NCBI RefSeq assembly: GCF_000002235.5
Contig: NW_022145539.1
Location: forward strand, 1,067,501 to 1,131,500
Direction: 5' to 3'
Length of the DNA stretch: 64,000 nt
Origin: Strongylocentrotus purpuratus
Lineage: Eukaryota > Echinodermata > Echinoidea > Camarodonta > Strongylocentrotidae
Position numbers and translations under genes: made by a program. Each line of letters starts with the position of its first letter. Position 1 is the first letter of the stretch. Of this stretch, positions 11,590-22,200 are shown one piece after another. Below the pieces are notes generated by a model, which did no database searches, had not been told where the DNA came from, and saw only the letters and a list, made by a program, of their open reading frames with translations.

Positions 11590-11982
11590 TCATTTGATTT
11601 CTGGATGACATACTCTGGCCAGGTCATGATAACCATAGTTCAGTGCAACGCCATTCAAACAGTATGAATAATTATACAGCTTTATCGGTACGATCTTCAC
11701 TACATCCAAATCGGCAGATGTAGCATCTCCACAGCGCGGCGTAGTTGTGTTAGATGTTTCAGCGAATAGTGGGGTCTCCTCACGCTGGTCTCCTCGCGTC
11801 GTCGGACGGGGAGCGGCCGGAGCACATCCGTGAAGTGATGATGTGCACAATGGAATGCACACAGCTGAAAGATAATTGCGGCGTCGGTACGATATTGCTC
11901 GTAAAAATGATATCTGCCACACACAGATTTTTCCGGAGAGGAAACACGAGAGAAAAGCCCACAGGAGTCTGGAAAGCAACAC
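11590..11982 (-). CDS. Candidate exon or small ORF, possibly secreted, unknown function
   Basis: A 130-codon minus-strand frame. The first 20 residues are hydrophobic and signal-like (LLSRLLWAFLSCFLSG). The last 50 read like a real protein with spaced cysteines (PRC, YSYCLNGV, ARVCHPEIK). It ends in TGA one base before a strong donor consensus GAG|GTATGA (11589/11588), so either the stop is real with an intron in the 3' UTR or the true frame differs. The region is more GC-rich than its surroundings. I cannot assign a family; an EGF-like reading was considered but the cysteine spacing does not fit. Confidence 0.25.
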   Translation of the reverse strand: MLLSRLLWAFLSCFLSGKICVWQISFLRAISYRRRNYLSAVCIPLCTSSLHGCAPAAPRPTTRGDQREETPLFAETSNTTTPRCGDATSADLDVVKIVPIKLYNYSYCLNGVALNYGYHDLARVCHPEIK

Positions 11983-12382
11983 CGCACATAAATTACCCCA
12001 AGAAGCGATCTTACCCCTCTTTTGTCAGATAGAGGCGAGCGTAAATCTCGCTCATATTATATCAGGCGGTCGTCGTGCCCTAGATTTTTGAAAGAGTATC
12101 AGCGCGCGTGGACGGGCAGCCGAGGGCGATAGAGCTATGCATTCGTGCAGGGCTTCATCAGCTCGCACACGCGACCCCGATGCGATATTATTCCTTGGGG
12201 CTCTTCATGCTTTCTTCGCGCTTGTTGCCAGTAAATCTTGGATAAATCGAGCAATGTTTGGTCGCAGAAAGTAAGAAACCTGATATTTTTAATCAATACA
12301 CGAATTGTCCTTTCAAAGATCGGATTTCAACAGTCTGTTTATTATAAACAGGGCTAACGCTGCGCCCCTCCCCCCTAAACGT

Positions 12383-12467
12383 CTTTCTCTCTCTCTCTCT
12401 CTCTCTTTCCTCTCTTCTCCCCCCCCCCCCCCTTATCATGTAGAACGTCTCTCTTTCTCAACTCTCC

Positions 12468-12500
<33 letters not shown>

Positions 12501-12620
12501 TCTCGCTCCCCCTTTCTCTCTTCTCCCCTCTTCTCTTCTCTCCTTTTTCTCTCTCCTTAAGTCTCTTTTTCATTGCTTCTCTTTTCGTTCCTCCCCTGTC
12601 TCTCTGCCCCTCTCTCTCCA
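12383..12620. repeat. (CT)n/(C)n microsatellite
   Basis: Interrupted CT tracts with a run of C at about 12420-12432. Open frames through it are Ser/Leu repeats and not genes. Confidence 0.95.
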
Positions 12621-12659
12621 ATATTTCCCTATATAGTTTTTTTTTTCGCCACTCCCAGA

Positions 12660-14013
12660 ATTCAAACTAAGTTTGAAAAAAAATGTACATTTGTTGGTAT
12701 TCATTGATTTTATATCTCAAAACTCCAATTCTTTTTCGTCCGTAACATAATTATAACTAAGCTTGTTTATCATTTGATAAACGAACATAAATACAACATC
12801 ATTCATTGTTCATAATTACACGATGTTTAGGACTATAATATGTAAAATATCACATAATAGGAAAATATTACCGCACTACACAGTTATTTCATCTCCAAAA
12901 CTAGAATCAAACGGCGTTGCTTTTTCCCGAAATAAACTTAATACTAAAAAAGAAAAAAGGAAAAATGAGTACACTTATGATCAGCAGAGTGGTTTTAAAT
13001 ATGCTTAAAAGTCATAAAGAACTAAACGAATTCAATTTTGCTGCCAATTGAAGCATGAATAACTTTTAGTTATGACCTCGTTCTTTCTGTTTTGTAATGT
13101 CTAAATATAATATTCCTTTATCCTTACTTTATCGTTTTGAAAATGTGATATTGAATTTGTTATCTTACGATTGCTCATAGTTATAGACCAAGGAGTCCCG
13201 ATGAAAATTGTTTATGAAGTGATGATTTATTCATTGAACTTAGTGGGTACTTTGACCTGACAAACGTATAACTGAATTGTCAACCACCATCCCAGCAACT
13301 GCCTGCTCCAAATATTTATGCTCGAGGTGCTTTCGGAAGATCAACAAGTGAAAAATGTCAAGTGCTAAGCGCAAGGAAAAAAACTGTTTCAAGTCTTGAA
13401 GTGGGGTGTGGAGACAGATGTCTATAATGGTGTAATTCATGCAACTTTGTATTTGAATGTTTATTCACTTTGTAAGTATGCTACAATTCAGCGTTTATGC
13501 TGTGAGACATGTCTACTAAACAATGTTTAAATTGAATTTAATTAATTTGATTTGATTTGAAAGCTGGAAAGAGAGAGGGAGGTTGGAGGAAAAACAAGGG
13601 CAAATGCAAAGACTGATGAGAGAGAGAAAATGTTAAAAGCTGGAAAAAGGTGGAGATAGAAAGAGTGAGGAGGGCGAGTGAGATTGCCAAGGAGGCCGTG
13701 AACAAGAGAGGGGGCTGTCGTAAGGCATTGACAAGTGCCATTGATTAGGACAGTTTGGCCAGTCCGTCCCGGCTCGAGTAGGACACAATATGGCGACTAC
13801 TGCTTTGTTGAGCAAGCACAAAACAAAAGAATATACGCCATGTTGTGACCGAGTGAAACCAAGTTGGCCACACTCTGTATATAAAAGGCTCTGGCATTGA
13901 CCCTCTTTATTCGAGTTTGGTCTGAAAAGCAATAAGAAAGCTGGGCACGGCTGGACTGAACAGAAATGTATTTACATTAATGTTATGTACACATACCTGT
14001 ATCAAGTTAAATG
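12660..14013. other. No gene recognised; one isolated TATA-like motif
   Basis: No recognisable protein. A TATATAAAAG motif at 13878-13887 is followed by moderately GC-rich sequence that could be a promoter or an LTR relic. No coding exon or matching second repeat was found to support either. Confidence 0.3.
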
Positions 14014-14021
14014 CGCATGTG

Positions 14022-15015
14022 CAGGGGCGGCGATCCCGGGGGGAGGGGGAGGGGGGACACGTCCCCCCTCAATTTTTTAGGGGGGGGGAATCGTCCCCCC
14101 CCCCCCCTGAAAATTTGAGAAAGTGCCAAAAAATAAGTGCATAGCAAATACTGACAAAAGACTGCAACAAACTTCAAGGCTCTGGAAGGCCCAAGAGTGC
14201 AGCGTTTAGAAAAATAAAAATGCAAAAATCTTCTCGTTCGGTAGCTACGCTACCTCGCATAATATTCTTCAGAATGTACAAGTAAATATTGTAGGAAGGT
14301 GAAGTGTGAAAAAGGTATATTGCTTGTTTTTATAATATTGTTTTGTTAAGGAATGTTATTTGTTAATACAACAAAGCTTCAAACACCTGTGAGGGGATAG
14401 TCACTTCCGTCACCGTCAACCCTCTCGTTCACTATGCTCCCTCGCACTGGCGTAATGATGGGGGGGGGGCTTGGGGGCAGTTGCCCTCCCCCCGAATAAA
14501 ATATAAGAGTGGTTTATTTCTAATTCGATACCAGTGATTTACAAATGTTGCTGAAATTTGTCATGGTTTTTCCTGAACTTCCGGGGGCTCTGCCCCTTGG
14601 GCCCTACCAAGGGCCCTAAGGCGTGCCCCTGGTTGCTCATCTGACCGTAATGATATGCCTGAAGACCCTGAGCTTCCGGGGGCTCTGCCCCCTGGACCCC
14701 AACATAGGCCCTAAAGCGGGCCCCGGATGCTCATCTATCCGTTATTAAATGCCTAAAACCCCGCCCAATAACCCCCGCCGGGGCTTTGCTCTACCTGACC
14801 GAAAACATTTTAGCCCCCCCCCCCCCCCCACCCTTTGAAAAACGTTCAGCGGGGCCTGCATGTACCATGTAAAAGTGAGGGTGATGCGGATTTTTTTTCC
14901 TGCCCGCCCCCCCCCCCCCCCCTCCCCCCGAAAAAAACACGTTTTGCTCATTACTACACTGCTCCTCGTCCCTTGCATTTCGTCCCCCTGTCATGAAAAG
15001 AAATCGCCGCCCCTG
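14022..15015. mobile_element. hAT-like non-autonomous element
   Basis: The ends CAGGGGCGGCGAT (from 14022) and ATCGCCGCCCCTG (to 15015) are perfect 13-bp inverted repeats. The flanking octamers CGCATGTG (14014-14021) and TGCATGTG (15016-15023) differ by one base, fitting the 8-bp target duplication and CAGGG start of hAT elements. The 994-bp body has no transposase. It is full of C/G homopolymers and holds two direct copies of a block with CTTCCGGGGGCTCTGCCCC (about 14577 and 14671). Confidence 0.8.
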
Positions 15016-15251
15016 TGCATGTGTAAATTGAAACGATTTGTGCACAAATGTTAATAGAGACTAGTATCATATTTTGGCAAGCTTTTTTGTTTGCTTTTTT
15101 TTTTTTTATAGCTGCATATAATATTATTGTATGTCATTTGAAGAAGACAAAACATACTATATAATGGGAAAGTAAATAAGAGAATAATGGTTGCGCAAAG
15201 CTTAGAACAACGTTTCCCCTTTTATTTAATTTTTGCAAAGGTTGAACAAAA

Positions 15252-15322
15252 GTCTACGCCGGAAATCGAACTCGGGTCACTTTCTTGGAACGGCAATGCC
15301 TCAACCACTAGACCACGGAGAC
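15252..15322 (-). repeat. tRNA-like sequence (tRNA pseudogene or SINE head)
   Basis: On the minus strand a 71-nt block starts GTCTCCGTGGTCTAGTGG (A-box like) and contains GAGTTCGATTTCC (B-box like). It ends CGTAGAC, and the two ends pair at six of seven positions. The anticodon stem pairs poorly, so a working tRNA is unlikely. More probably a tRNA pseudogene or the promoter head of a SINE. Confidence 0.5.
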
Positions 15323-15329
15323 GGGCCAG

Positions 15330-16550
15330 TAGTTCCGGCGACAGCAGATTCAATCGACAGACAGATTGACAAATTCTAATCCTTCAATGATTAAACCCTT
15401 TTTTCGGAGGCAGGTGAATTTTGAACAATATATACATCGAATCATATTTATTTCCACAAAACATGAAACAAAAATGTAAACAATTATACATTTACAATCA
15501 AATGAAGTGGGTGGATAACAAAAATATATATACATATCTAGCTTAAATAATTATGTAGGTTATCCTCTAAAAACAGATATATATAAATAAATACATGGTT
15601 TGTTATATTCAAAATCATCTCGCAGCCCGAAAGATAAATTGTGTAATTTTTTGCAATTTGATAAAAACATTAAAACACAATAGATACATGTGTAATCAAA
15701 CATAACATGATATAATTTTAAAATTCGTTCAAGCTCATAGTAAAAATATAAGATATAAAGAATTATATAAATATGTACATGCAAAAATATTTCCTCTTCG
15801 ATATTCAATGATTTTTAACGGGTCGTGTACTCGTTTTTGTTGGTAACCAGAGCCGGCTATTAAAATAAATGCAATAGATTGTAAAAGTGAATATTGTGTG
15901 ATTTTAACAGATTAAAAAGACCAGTAAAATACAGTAATACATTGGGAAATTACTTCAAATTGACTGAAAATGAGTTAAGATTTACAATACCAAAATATAA
16001 ATATACTTTTGATATTCATGGGTTTCATACGGATCATGTGCTGATCGGTTTGCAGGGTCAGCTATTTCAAATCGTTACAATAGAAACAAATAGAGAGTGA
16101 CGGGTAAAATAGGAGAGAACGTGGAAGCTGAGAAAGAGAAAGAGAAAGAGAGAGAATAGGAGAGAGAGAGAAATGAGAGTGCTAGAAATGGAGGAGAGAA
16201 TAGAAGAGGAGAAGTAGTTTATTAGTTACGATTGATACAGCAATGATATTGTCAATTGACTGGATACAGTTTATTAAAAAGTAATATCATTTTACAAACT
16301 GGTAAAAAAATTCAAATATATTAAGAAGTGAAAACAAATTGATCCTCTGGTTTTGCGAATAGTGTAACTATGTCTGTCGATCATATAGTTACATAATTAT
16401 CATTCAATAAATCGACCAAGAATTGAATGGGGCTTCTTTTCTAACTATCGATTCTGCATCTGATTGCAGAATAAGGAGCAACCCTTCTCAGAGATTGAGA
16501 ATATCTATTCTGGTGTGGGCGTGGTAGCCAGTCCCTGAAATGAGATGAAT
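15330..16550. other. AT-rich, no gene recognised
   Basis: Very AT-rich. One plus-strand frame at 15894-16100 has a non-repetitive composition and might be a scrap of a LINE, but no diagnostic motif is present. A purine-rich GA microsatellite lies at about 16120-16210. Confidence 0.35.
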
Positions 16551-16553
16551 TTA

Positions 16554-17545
16554 TTAGTGATTTAGCAATTTTTTTTGCAAAGTTCTCGCCTTGTAGTGTC
16601 TAGAGTTTGGAGAATGGTCATTTGTTGCGCATTTTCGTAGATCAAGTATAATGATCCCAGTACAATTTGATTGCACGATTCTGGATCCTTTAATCTGGGC
16701 ATTTTGTTGGTTTGGTGGAGCAGCATATTCAACAAGAGGCCTGACATAGCCTGTGTATACACAAAGTAAGTCTTTCCATGATAATTGGAATGGTTTGAGG
16801 GTTCTTAGCATGTATACATGCGCCTATTTGCGTTACGCACCATGTTATCGACATGGCTGTTCCCAAGCCTTACATTAATTGGAGGGATTTGAGTATTTCC
16901 GAAGTTTACTCTCATTACATGACATTTACTGGCATTAAGCTACATGGCGTTGTTTTTGCACCATGTGTTGAGTTCAGATAAGGTATTGTGAAGTTCAGCA
17001 GCCGCACCCCGTGGTCTCGCTTCCGCCATTTTCATATCATCAACATATTTCCGATGCTCCAATTTTGAGGATGCCAATGCGTCGTTCATGAGGACTAGGA
17101 ACAAGACCGGGCCTAAGCGTGTCCCCTGTGGGACGCCCACTTTCACTGTAGCCCAGGTAGACATGACACCTTGATAGCGAACGCATTGGGTGCGACCAGT
17201 CAGAAAGTTTGAAATCCAGGGTACAAGTGAGGGACAAAACACAAGGTGGATGAGTTTTGAGACGACTACAGTATGATCAACTTTATCAAAAGCCTTAGAA
17301 AAGTTCGTTGTGACTAGAGTGGATGTGGTACCTATTTGTCTGCATGCTTCGTTAGCAATTTTACAATATCCACAAGACAGGGTGTTGTTGAACTACTTGA
17401 ACTACTTCCAAGCTGTTTGGCATCTAGTTTGGATGAGATATCAGACATCAACCACTTTGTTATGAGTTCTGCTACCTTCACAAAGTGGTCTGTCATTGCA
17501 GTTTATCGATTCTAGCAGGCTTTTCCTTGAGGGTGAGGGAAATTT
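16554..17545 (-). mobile_element. LINE reverse-transcriptase fragment (CR1/L2-like)
   Basis: On the minus strand the reverse-transcriptase core reads in order: NFSKAFDKVDH (about 17310), VKVGVPQGTRLGPVLFL (about 17120), RKYVDDMKMAEARP (about 17040, the YxDD active site) and a C-terminal LLCVYTGYVRPLVEYAAP (about 16750). The pieces are separated by stops and frame changes and no endonuclease is present. This is therefore a 5'-truncated, long-dead non-LTR retrotransposon of the CR1/L2 broad group. Confidence 0.8.
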
Positions 17546-17845
17546 GTATTATGATGAGAATTCCTATGGGGTTAGGTTCAGGGCACAATTATTGCATGAC
17601 ATAAGACCTGTCAGTCATTACAAAAATTAAGTCCACTCTTACTGATTAACAATACCTTTTATTTTAAGTGTGTCAAATTCCCCCACGAAGACCCACTACT
17701 ATGAGGTTCAAATTATGGATCAAAACTCAGAGTATGAATATTTACAAAAATATCATGCACTTTTTACATTATGATTGAAAATAATTTAAGTTGAAGCCTG
17801 GTATAAAAGCATATAAACTTTTGATGCGGTGTTATTTACCGTTAA

Positions 17846-18211
17846 AGGTAAAGACCAGTTATGGTCATGCGATTGGATTGTGAAAGAAACGTTGTGGAAT
17901 CGATCAGAAAAGGTTGATCATCTAGCATCTAGCATCTGCAAGGTTCTGGAATCGTCAAAATGATAAGAAATTTGGCCCATTCTTCGTAAAGTTACAAGCA
18001 CTATACACAGAAAGATGTATATGGGACTACCCTATATCTCTCACAGACCATGAGAGAAACAAATTTACCAAATATATGAATTAGTAGGCGGTTTCCCGGC
18101 AAATTGTTTATCATCATGTATTAGTCAAAACATATTCTTTCACATGATTAGTAATGAGAGCTTCCATTTCATTTTTTGAAATAGGGGCGTTTCCAATACT
18201 GGTCTTTACCT
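17846..18211. mobile_element. TTAA-flanked MITE 4, private to unit A
   Basis: AGGTAAAGACCAGT (17846-17859) and its exact complement (18198-18211) are terminal inverted repeats. TTAA stands outside both ends (17842-17845 and 18212-18215). Removing the element and one TTAA restores the sequence seen at the same site in unit C (near 32490), which serves as an independent empty site. 366 bp, non-coding. The end TTAAAGGTA only partly fits the T2 rule TTAAAGGRR. Confidence 0.85.
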
Positions 18212-18215
18212 TTAA

Positions 18216-19137
18216 CCTCATTACAATCACCAAAAAACACTCCTCGGAACACTTAATTTTATTTCAAAATAAGTTGGTTAATATTCCCGTTAATTGCATT
18301 CGTTCATTACTATCTTACTGTATTCTCAGAAATATCTACAATATAATTTGCTTTATTTTGCAATTGTATCACATACTTTGTGTCAACACAATATTAATTG
18401 TCGTTGATCGCAATTAGACAAATATTCTTTTTCACTCTTGGTTTGTAAAACAAAATATTTATGTAAATACAATTCCTATAAAGTTACATGTGCATGTGTT
18501 TAAGCAATGGCATCTAACTAAGTCATGAAGTGCACAAATCGTTCTAATGTTGTAGTAGAATAATCAATTGATTATGAAAACAAATAATCTTATTAATAAC
18601 TTTGTTTTCAGTTTGTATTGATACGATTTAGAAAGAGATAAAAACCAGCCTTTTTCTTTGTTTATAAATATTCCAAGACGCTTCTTATTTAACTGATGAC
18701 TTACTTCTGTAACTCATCCATATTCGTGTAATCATTTTGACATGAGCAGTGTACTGTAGAAAACATCCAATCATGTAATAAAAAAAGGAGACAAGAACTG
18801 TGTTACTTAATAATTGTTCAAACATCTCTGTGCAGAATTTCAATGCAAAATGTTAAGATGACAAGTATGCATTTACTGTGCGCTGATGGTATACAACGCG
18901 CCGTAATCAAGCACTTTTAAAGATATTGCCAATCAAACTCTCGTTGCAAATTATATACACACTGCAGAGTAAAGAGCAAAGAAACAAGAAACATCATTTC
19001 TTTCCATTTTGAACCGTTTAAAAAATACTTTTTGTAAGAAAAATCAATATCAATGATTGCAGGCCCCTCAGGGAGAACAGTATTGATACTGATGAGGCGA
19101 CCCTGGGTAAACAAGACATATCATTTTATTTTTTTTT
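18216..19137. other. 3' flank of receptor A, no gene
   Basis: AT-rich sequence homologous to 26115-26676 plus 27016-27110 and to 32490-33130 in the other units. No coding frame. Confidence 0.5.
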
Positions 19138-19161
19138 TAAGTATTATGATTATTATTACTA

Positions 19162-19206
<45 letters not shown>
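19138..19206. repeat. (ATT)n microsatellite
   Basis: Triplet repeat, with counterparts near 28071 and 33713 in units B and C. Confidence 0.9.
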
Positions 19207-19321
19207 CCAAAATAACAAGATCCTAAAACAACGTATGCCAGAACAAAGTGACCGAGCTTTAAAACTTTTCGCACAATTTCAAATCCAAAAAAATCCAAAA
19301 CCTCTATTTGTTATGTACTTT

Positions 19322-19512
19322 ACCTTGCGTACCGAGGAGGGGGTGCATATTCCTAACTGATCACAATTCTTCTTCCCTTTTTCGCGTTTTGCTTTTCGTC
19401 TTTTCCATATTTGCGCCTCTTCTCTTTTACGGAGCGGGGGTGCGCTTCTTCGAGTGCCGCCCCTGGTATGCCCCCCCCCCCCTAGCCTGCCCCCTCCCTA
19501 GGTACGCCACTG
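19322..19512. mobile_element. Short inverted-repeat element abutting the stop of receptor A
   Basis: The end next to the gene reads (minus strand) CAGTGGCGTACCTAGGGAGG; the far end reads CTTGCGTACCGAGGAGGGGG on the plus strand, so the ends are inverted repeats. It stops one base short of the receptor stop codon. The same element is at the same place in units B and C, so it was inserted before the triplication and probably forms the start of the 3' UTR. Confidence 0.6.
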
Positions 19513-19513
19513 A

Positions 19514-20140
19514 TCAGAACTCAACGACATGTGGATTAACGGTATTACAACGATTTGTGCAAGTAGATATCAAGGATCGAAACTCCTTGAGCCTCCACCA
19601 GTAAATGATGTTATTAGCTATGTAATTGGTAATTACCATCATGTCCTGGGCATATTCAAGGCAAGCACTAATAGAGTAACTTGTATTTCCCCTGAAAAAC
19701 CCATAACCTATGGGGTACAGCATAAAGAAGACAGTAGTCCCTAATATTATGCAGAATGTCCGCAGGACACGTTGGTTTTCCTTCTTGCGCTCTTCCAGCT
19801 GGCCGTTACCGTTGGATTCTACCTTAGCAACAGAGCGATAGATGCAGATGTAACAGATCGATGTTGTTGCTAGGGCGATCGAAAATAGGCACAAACTTAC
19901 AAAATTGTAACGCATACCTATTTGGGCGACATTCATAGTGACTACGAACCCTCCTGAAATGACCCATGTCACGATACAGGTGATAACACATCGAGTGGTA
20001 GTGATGATGTTCTTCACGCCGAAAGGGTCAATCGTGATGGTGATGAGCTGATAAATAGCTACCTGTAAGATGCTCAAAGTGGACACGAGTAGAGACGTGA
20101 AGAGTACTACATACAGTACCCCAGTTGATGATACTATCTC
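19514..20140 (-). CDS. Receptor A exon 2: rhodopsin-like GPCR, helices 3-7
   Basis: Second coding exon of a class A-like seven-helix receptor (whole protein about 280 residues). The acceptor AG is at 20142-20141; the exon opens GAG ATA in phase 0 and joins exon 1 (20995-21210) across an 854-bp intron. Helix 3 ends in ITIDPFG, where class A receptors have DRY. Helix 4 keeps its Trp (CIVTWVISGG). Helix 5 covers LCLFSIALATTSICYICIY. A basic third inner loop (GQLEERKKENQRVLR) precedes helix 6, which has MLYPIGY. Helix 7 ends NNIIYWWRLKEFR in place of NPxxY. A plasma-membrane receptor is expected; ligand and G protein are unknown. The class A motifs are degenerate, but both exons are open and shared by three paralogues, so a functional gene is likely. 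Confidence 0.85.
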   Translation of the reverse strand, partial: EIVSSTGVLYVVLFTSLLVSTLSILQVAIYQLITITIDPFGVKNIITTTRCVITCIVTWVISGGFVVTMNVAQIGMRYNFVSLCLFSIALATTSICYICIYRSVAKVESNGNGQLEERKKENQRVLRTFCIILGTTVFFMLYPIGYGFFRGNTSYSISACLEYAQDMMVITNYIANNIIYWWRLKEFRSLISTCTNRCNTVNPHVVEF

Positions 20141-20994
20141 CTATATTATATATAAAATAAAACATTTCAAAAAAAGTACGTGTCATCGGATACTATCTGA
20201 AAAACACATAAAAATACATTTTGTATTTTTGTACAATCGGTAACAAAAAAACAAAAACAAAATTAAATGAGCAAGTTTTCGGTTAGCTTTTATTTAGATC
20301 TTCAGTAAGTGAGCTTGATACTTTGTCACATCCCCACCGTCAACAAAACAATATTATATTGATTGTATAATAAAAACAATTTATGTAGTTTGTTTTGCCT
20401 TCTAGTCGCAACGGCGAGACGGACCCAAGACCGACAATGGACCGAAAACAAAATGACGTCACCCTGAGTGACTACGACTTTGTCGGTTATTGGTTTGTTT
20501 GAAATGTGTATGTGTGTGTGCGTATGTGTATGTGTGTGTGGCTTGGGTATTGTCATAAACTCCAAGAAGGTCGAAATGGGAAGTAGTCGTCAAGCTATAC
20601 AAAGATCATGAACACGGTATTTAGTCGTAAAAACAATAACCAGGTATTGATAAGAACTGTAAAGGCAAAGTAGGAAGTTACGAATGATTTTGATATTGAT
20701 CCCAACGTTAAGAATTACACAGGCACAACATCTTTGTCACTGGCATTAATTTGAATTGTAAATGAACTTGATGTATAGAATGTCTTCGAAGAGAAGCACA
20801 CAAGTTCGTCAAAATACTTGTATACGTTCTGTGTTGTTAATATTGTAGACATTTCAGCATATTATCTTCAGTAAGCTTGTCTGCTGGATACAGGTCATCA
20901 CACCACGATAACTGATACATAAATGTACGATGTTTAGTTTGCCACATTGGACAAACATACGAACATCAAAAACTTAATATAAAATAAAACATAC

Positions 20995-21210
20995 CTCTTT
21001 CTTGAATGTAACTGTATTTAAGACTGCGGACACAATTACTCCTGCTAAATCAGCGAGCGCGAGGTTGAACGGAAATATATGGTGTTGTTTCCGAAACCGT
21101 GGATGAGAGAGAATGACAAGTAAAGTTGACGTGATCAGTATGAAGGCAATCGCAAGTTCTATTAGTGAAATGACGAACATAACATAACATACTTCTTTAT
21201 CTTCCAACAT
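20995..21210 (-). CDS. Receptor A exon 1: rhodopsin-like GPCR, helices 1-2
   Basis: First coding exon, 72 codons, from the ATG at 21210 (MLEDKEVCYV) to FKKE at 20995, followed by donor GTATGTTTT. The outer N-terminus is only about seven residues. Helix 1 (FVISLIELAIAFILITSTLL) lacks the usual class A Asn. Helix 2 keeps the class A signature NLALADLAG with its Asp. The inner loop is basic (SHPRFRKQHH). The ATG is chosen because it and the MLEDKE start are conserved in all three copies. Confidence 0.85.
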
Positions 21211-21409
21211 GACTACTTCTTGTTCCCTAATGAAGCTCGTTGTTGTTGTTCTTGTTGTTGTTGTTGTTGTTAGGTTTGTTGGCGCTATCCACCGATTTCG
21301 ATAATTTCCGCCAGGCTTCGTGCGAGAGGCCGTCTTGCTTTCCGTTCTGCAGCTCTACTTACGTTTCTGTGATTCTGATATTTTCTGATATTCGTTTATT
21401 ACCGTGCCT

Positions 21410-21417
21410 CTTTTATA
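21410..21417 (-). promoter_or_regulatory. Conserved TATA motif upstream of receptor A
   Basis: TATAAAAG on the minus strand, 200 bp upstream of the ATG. It is followed by GGCACGGTAATAAACGA, which is conserved in the same position in units B and C. A GTAAGT between TATA and ATG and a possible acceptor just before the ATG suggest a short 5' UTR intron. Function is inferred from conservation only. Confidence 0.4.
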
Positions 21418-22045
21418 TTAATTGACCGAAGTAAACGACAAACAGCAAACTAACAAACATCAACAAAATAAAAAAGACAATAAACTAACAAACAAAAGAA
21501 CAAATCGAGTTCGTCCAGTAGGTGTGGCATCCGGATCTTAAACGAAGTGCCCGAATATAGAATCGAATCTAAATGACGATGGGAGTGACTAAAAATCATC
21601 AGTATCACAAAACTACAACAATCAGAAATGCTTTCCCTCTCACAAAGCACAGTCGAAGTCACAACCTATTTTTGTCAGACGCTCTCTGAGATGCATTCGT
21701 TTCGAATGTGATGCCAAGCTCTTTGCTCTGAGAAAAGATTAACTTGAAGTTGAATATCGTAAATTGGATTTAGGAAACAACAACTCGTTGTCATGACTGC
21801 GATAAACCTGACAATGTGCCGTGTCACTCAAGGAGCGCATGCAATAATAACAGGCTCTAATAACCGAGTGGGCCGCTGCAATCAAGGCATGAAGAAATTG
21901 AGTCATTAGATGAGTGGAACGTAAATTAACCTATCCACTTGGAGACGGATGTGTAAGAGGACACATTTCATCTTCTCTTCGGGCTCCTCATATCCTTTTC
22001 TCCCTTTTTGTTTCTCTTCGTTTTCCTTTGCATGTGCCACCCCTG

Positions 22046-22200
22046 CAGGGGCGGATCCAGCCGGCGGCAGGGGAGGGGACCCCATTCCTGAGAAAATATT
22101 TAGCGGCGAAGCAGCCGGCCGATAATTCGCTCAGGGGGGGGGGGGGGGTAGAGAGCACTTTTTTTGGGGGGGGAGGATTCTCGCATATAGCTCCGTTTAG
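22046..22200. repeat. hAT-like element remnant (shared with unit C)
   Basis: Starts CAGGGGCGGATCCAGCCGG, a typical hAT-like end, then a G-rich body with GAGAAAATATTTAGCGGCGA. The same remnant stands at the matching place in unit C (from 40841), but unit B has none. No opposite end was found. Confidence 0.5.

Larger units (their letters stand above)
17620..22200. repeat. Tandem segmental unit A (receptor A)
   Basis: Aligns by eye with unit B (from about 25440) and unit C (from about 32400) along the 3' flank, both exons, the intron and about 800 bp upstream. A region further upstream (23138-23560) matches unit B at 31630-32010, so the unit may extend that far. Private insertion: the TTAA element at 17846-18211. 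Lacks the foldback element that B and C share. Confidence 0.75.

Noticed and set aside
13633-13932. 99-codon minus-strand frame and TATA motif at 13878
   Set aside because: The frame overlaps purine-rich repeat and has no family resemblance. The TATA motif has no exon attached, so no gene is called.
15252-15322. Functional tRNA gene
   Set aside because: Box A and box B are present and the acceptor ends pair, but the anticodon stem does not; listed as a tRNA-like repeat instead.
18154-18417. 87-codon plus-strand frame
   Set aside because: It crosses the end of a TTAA element into AT-rich flank; hydrophobic content comes from base composition.
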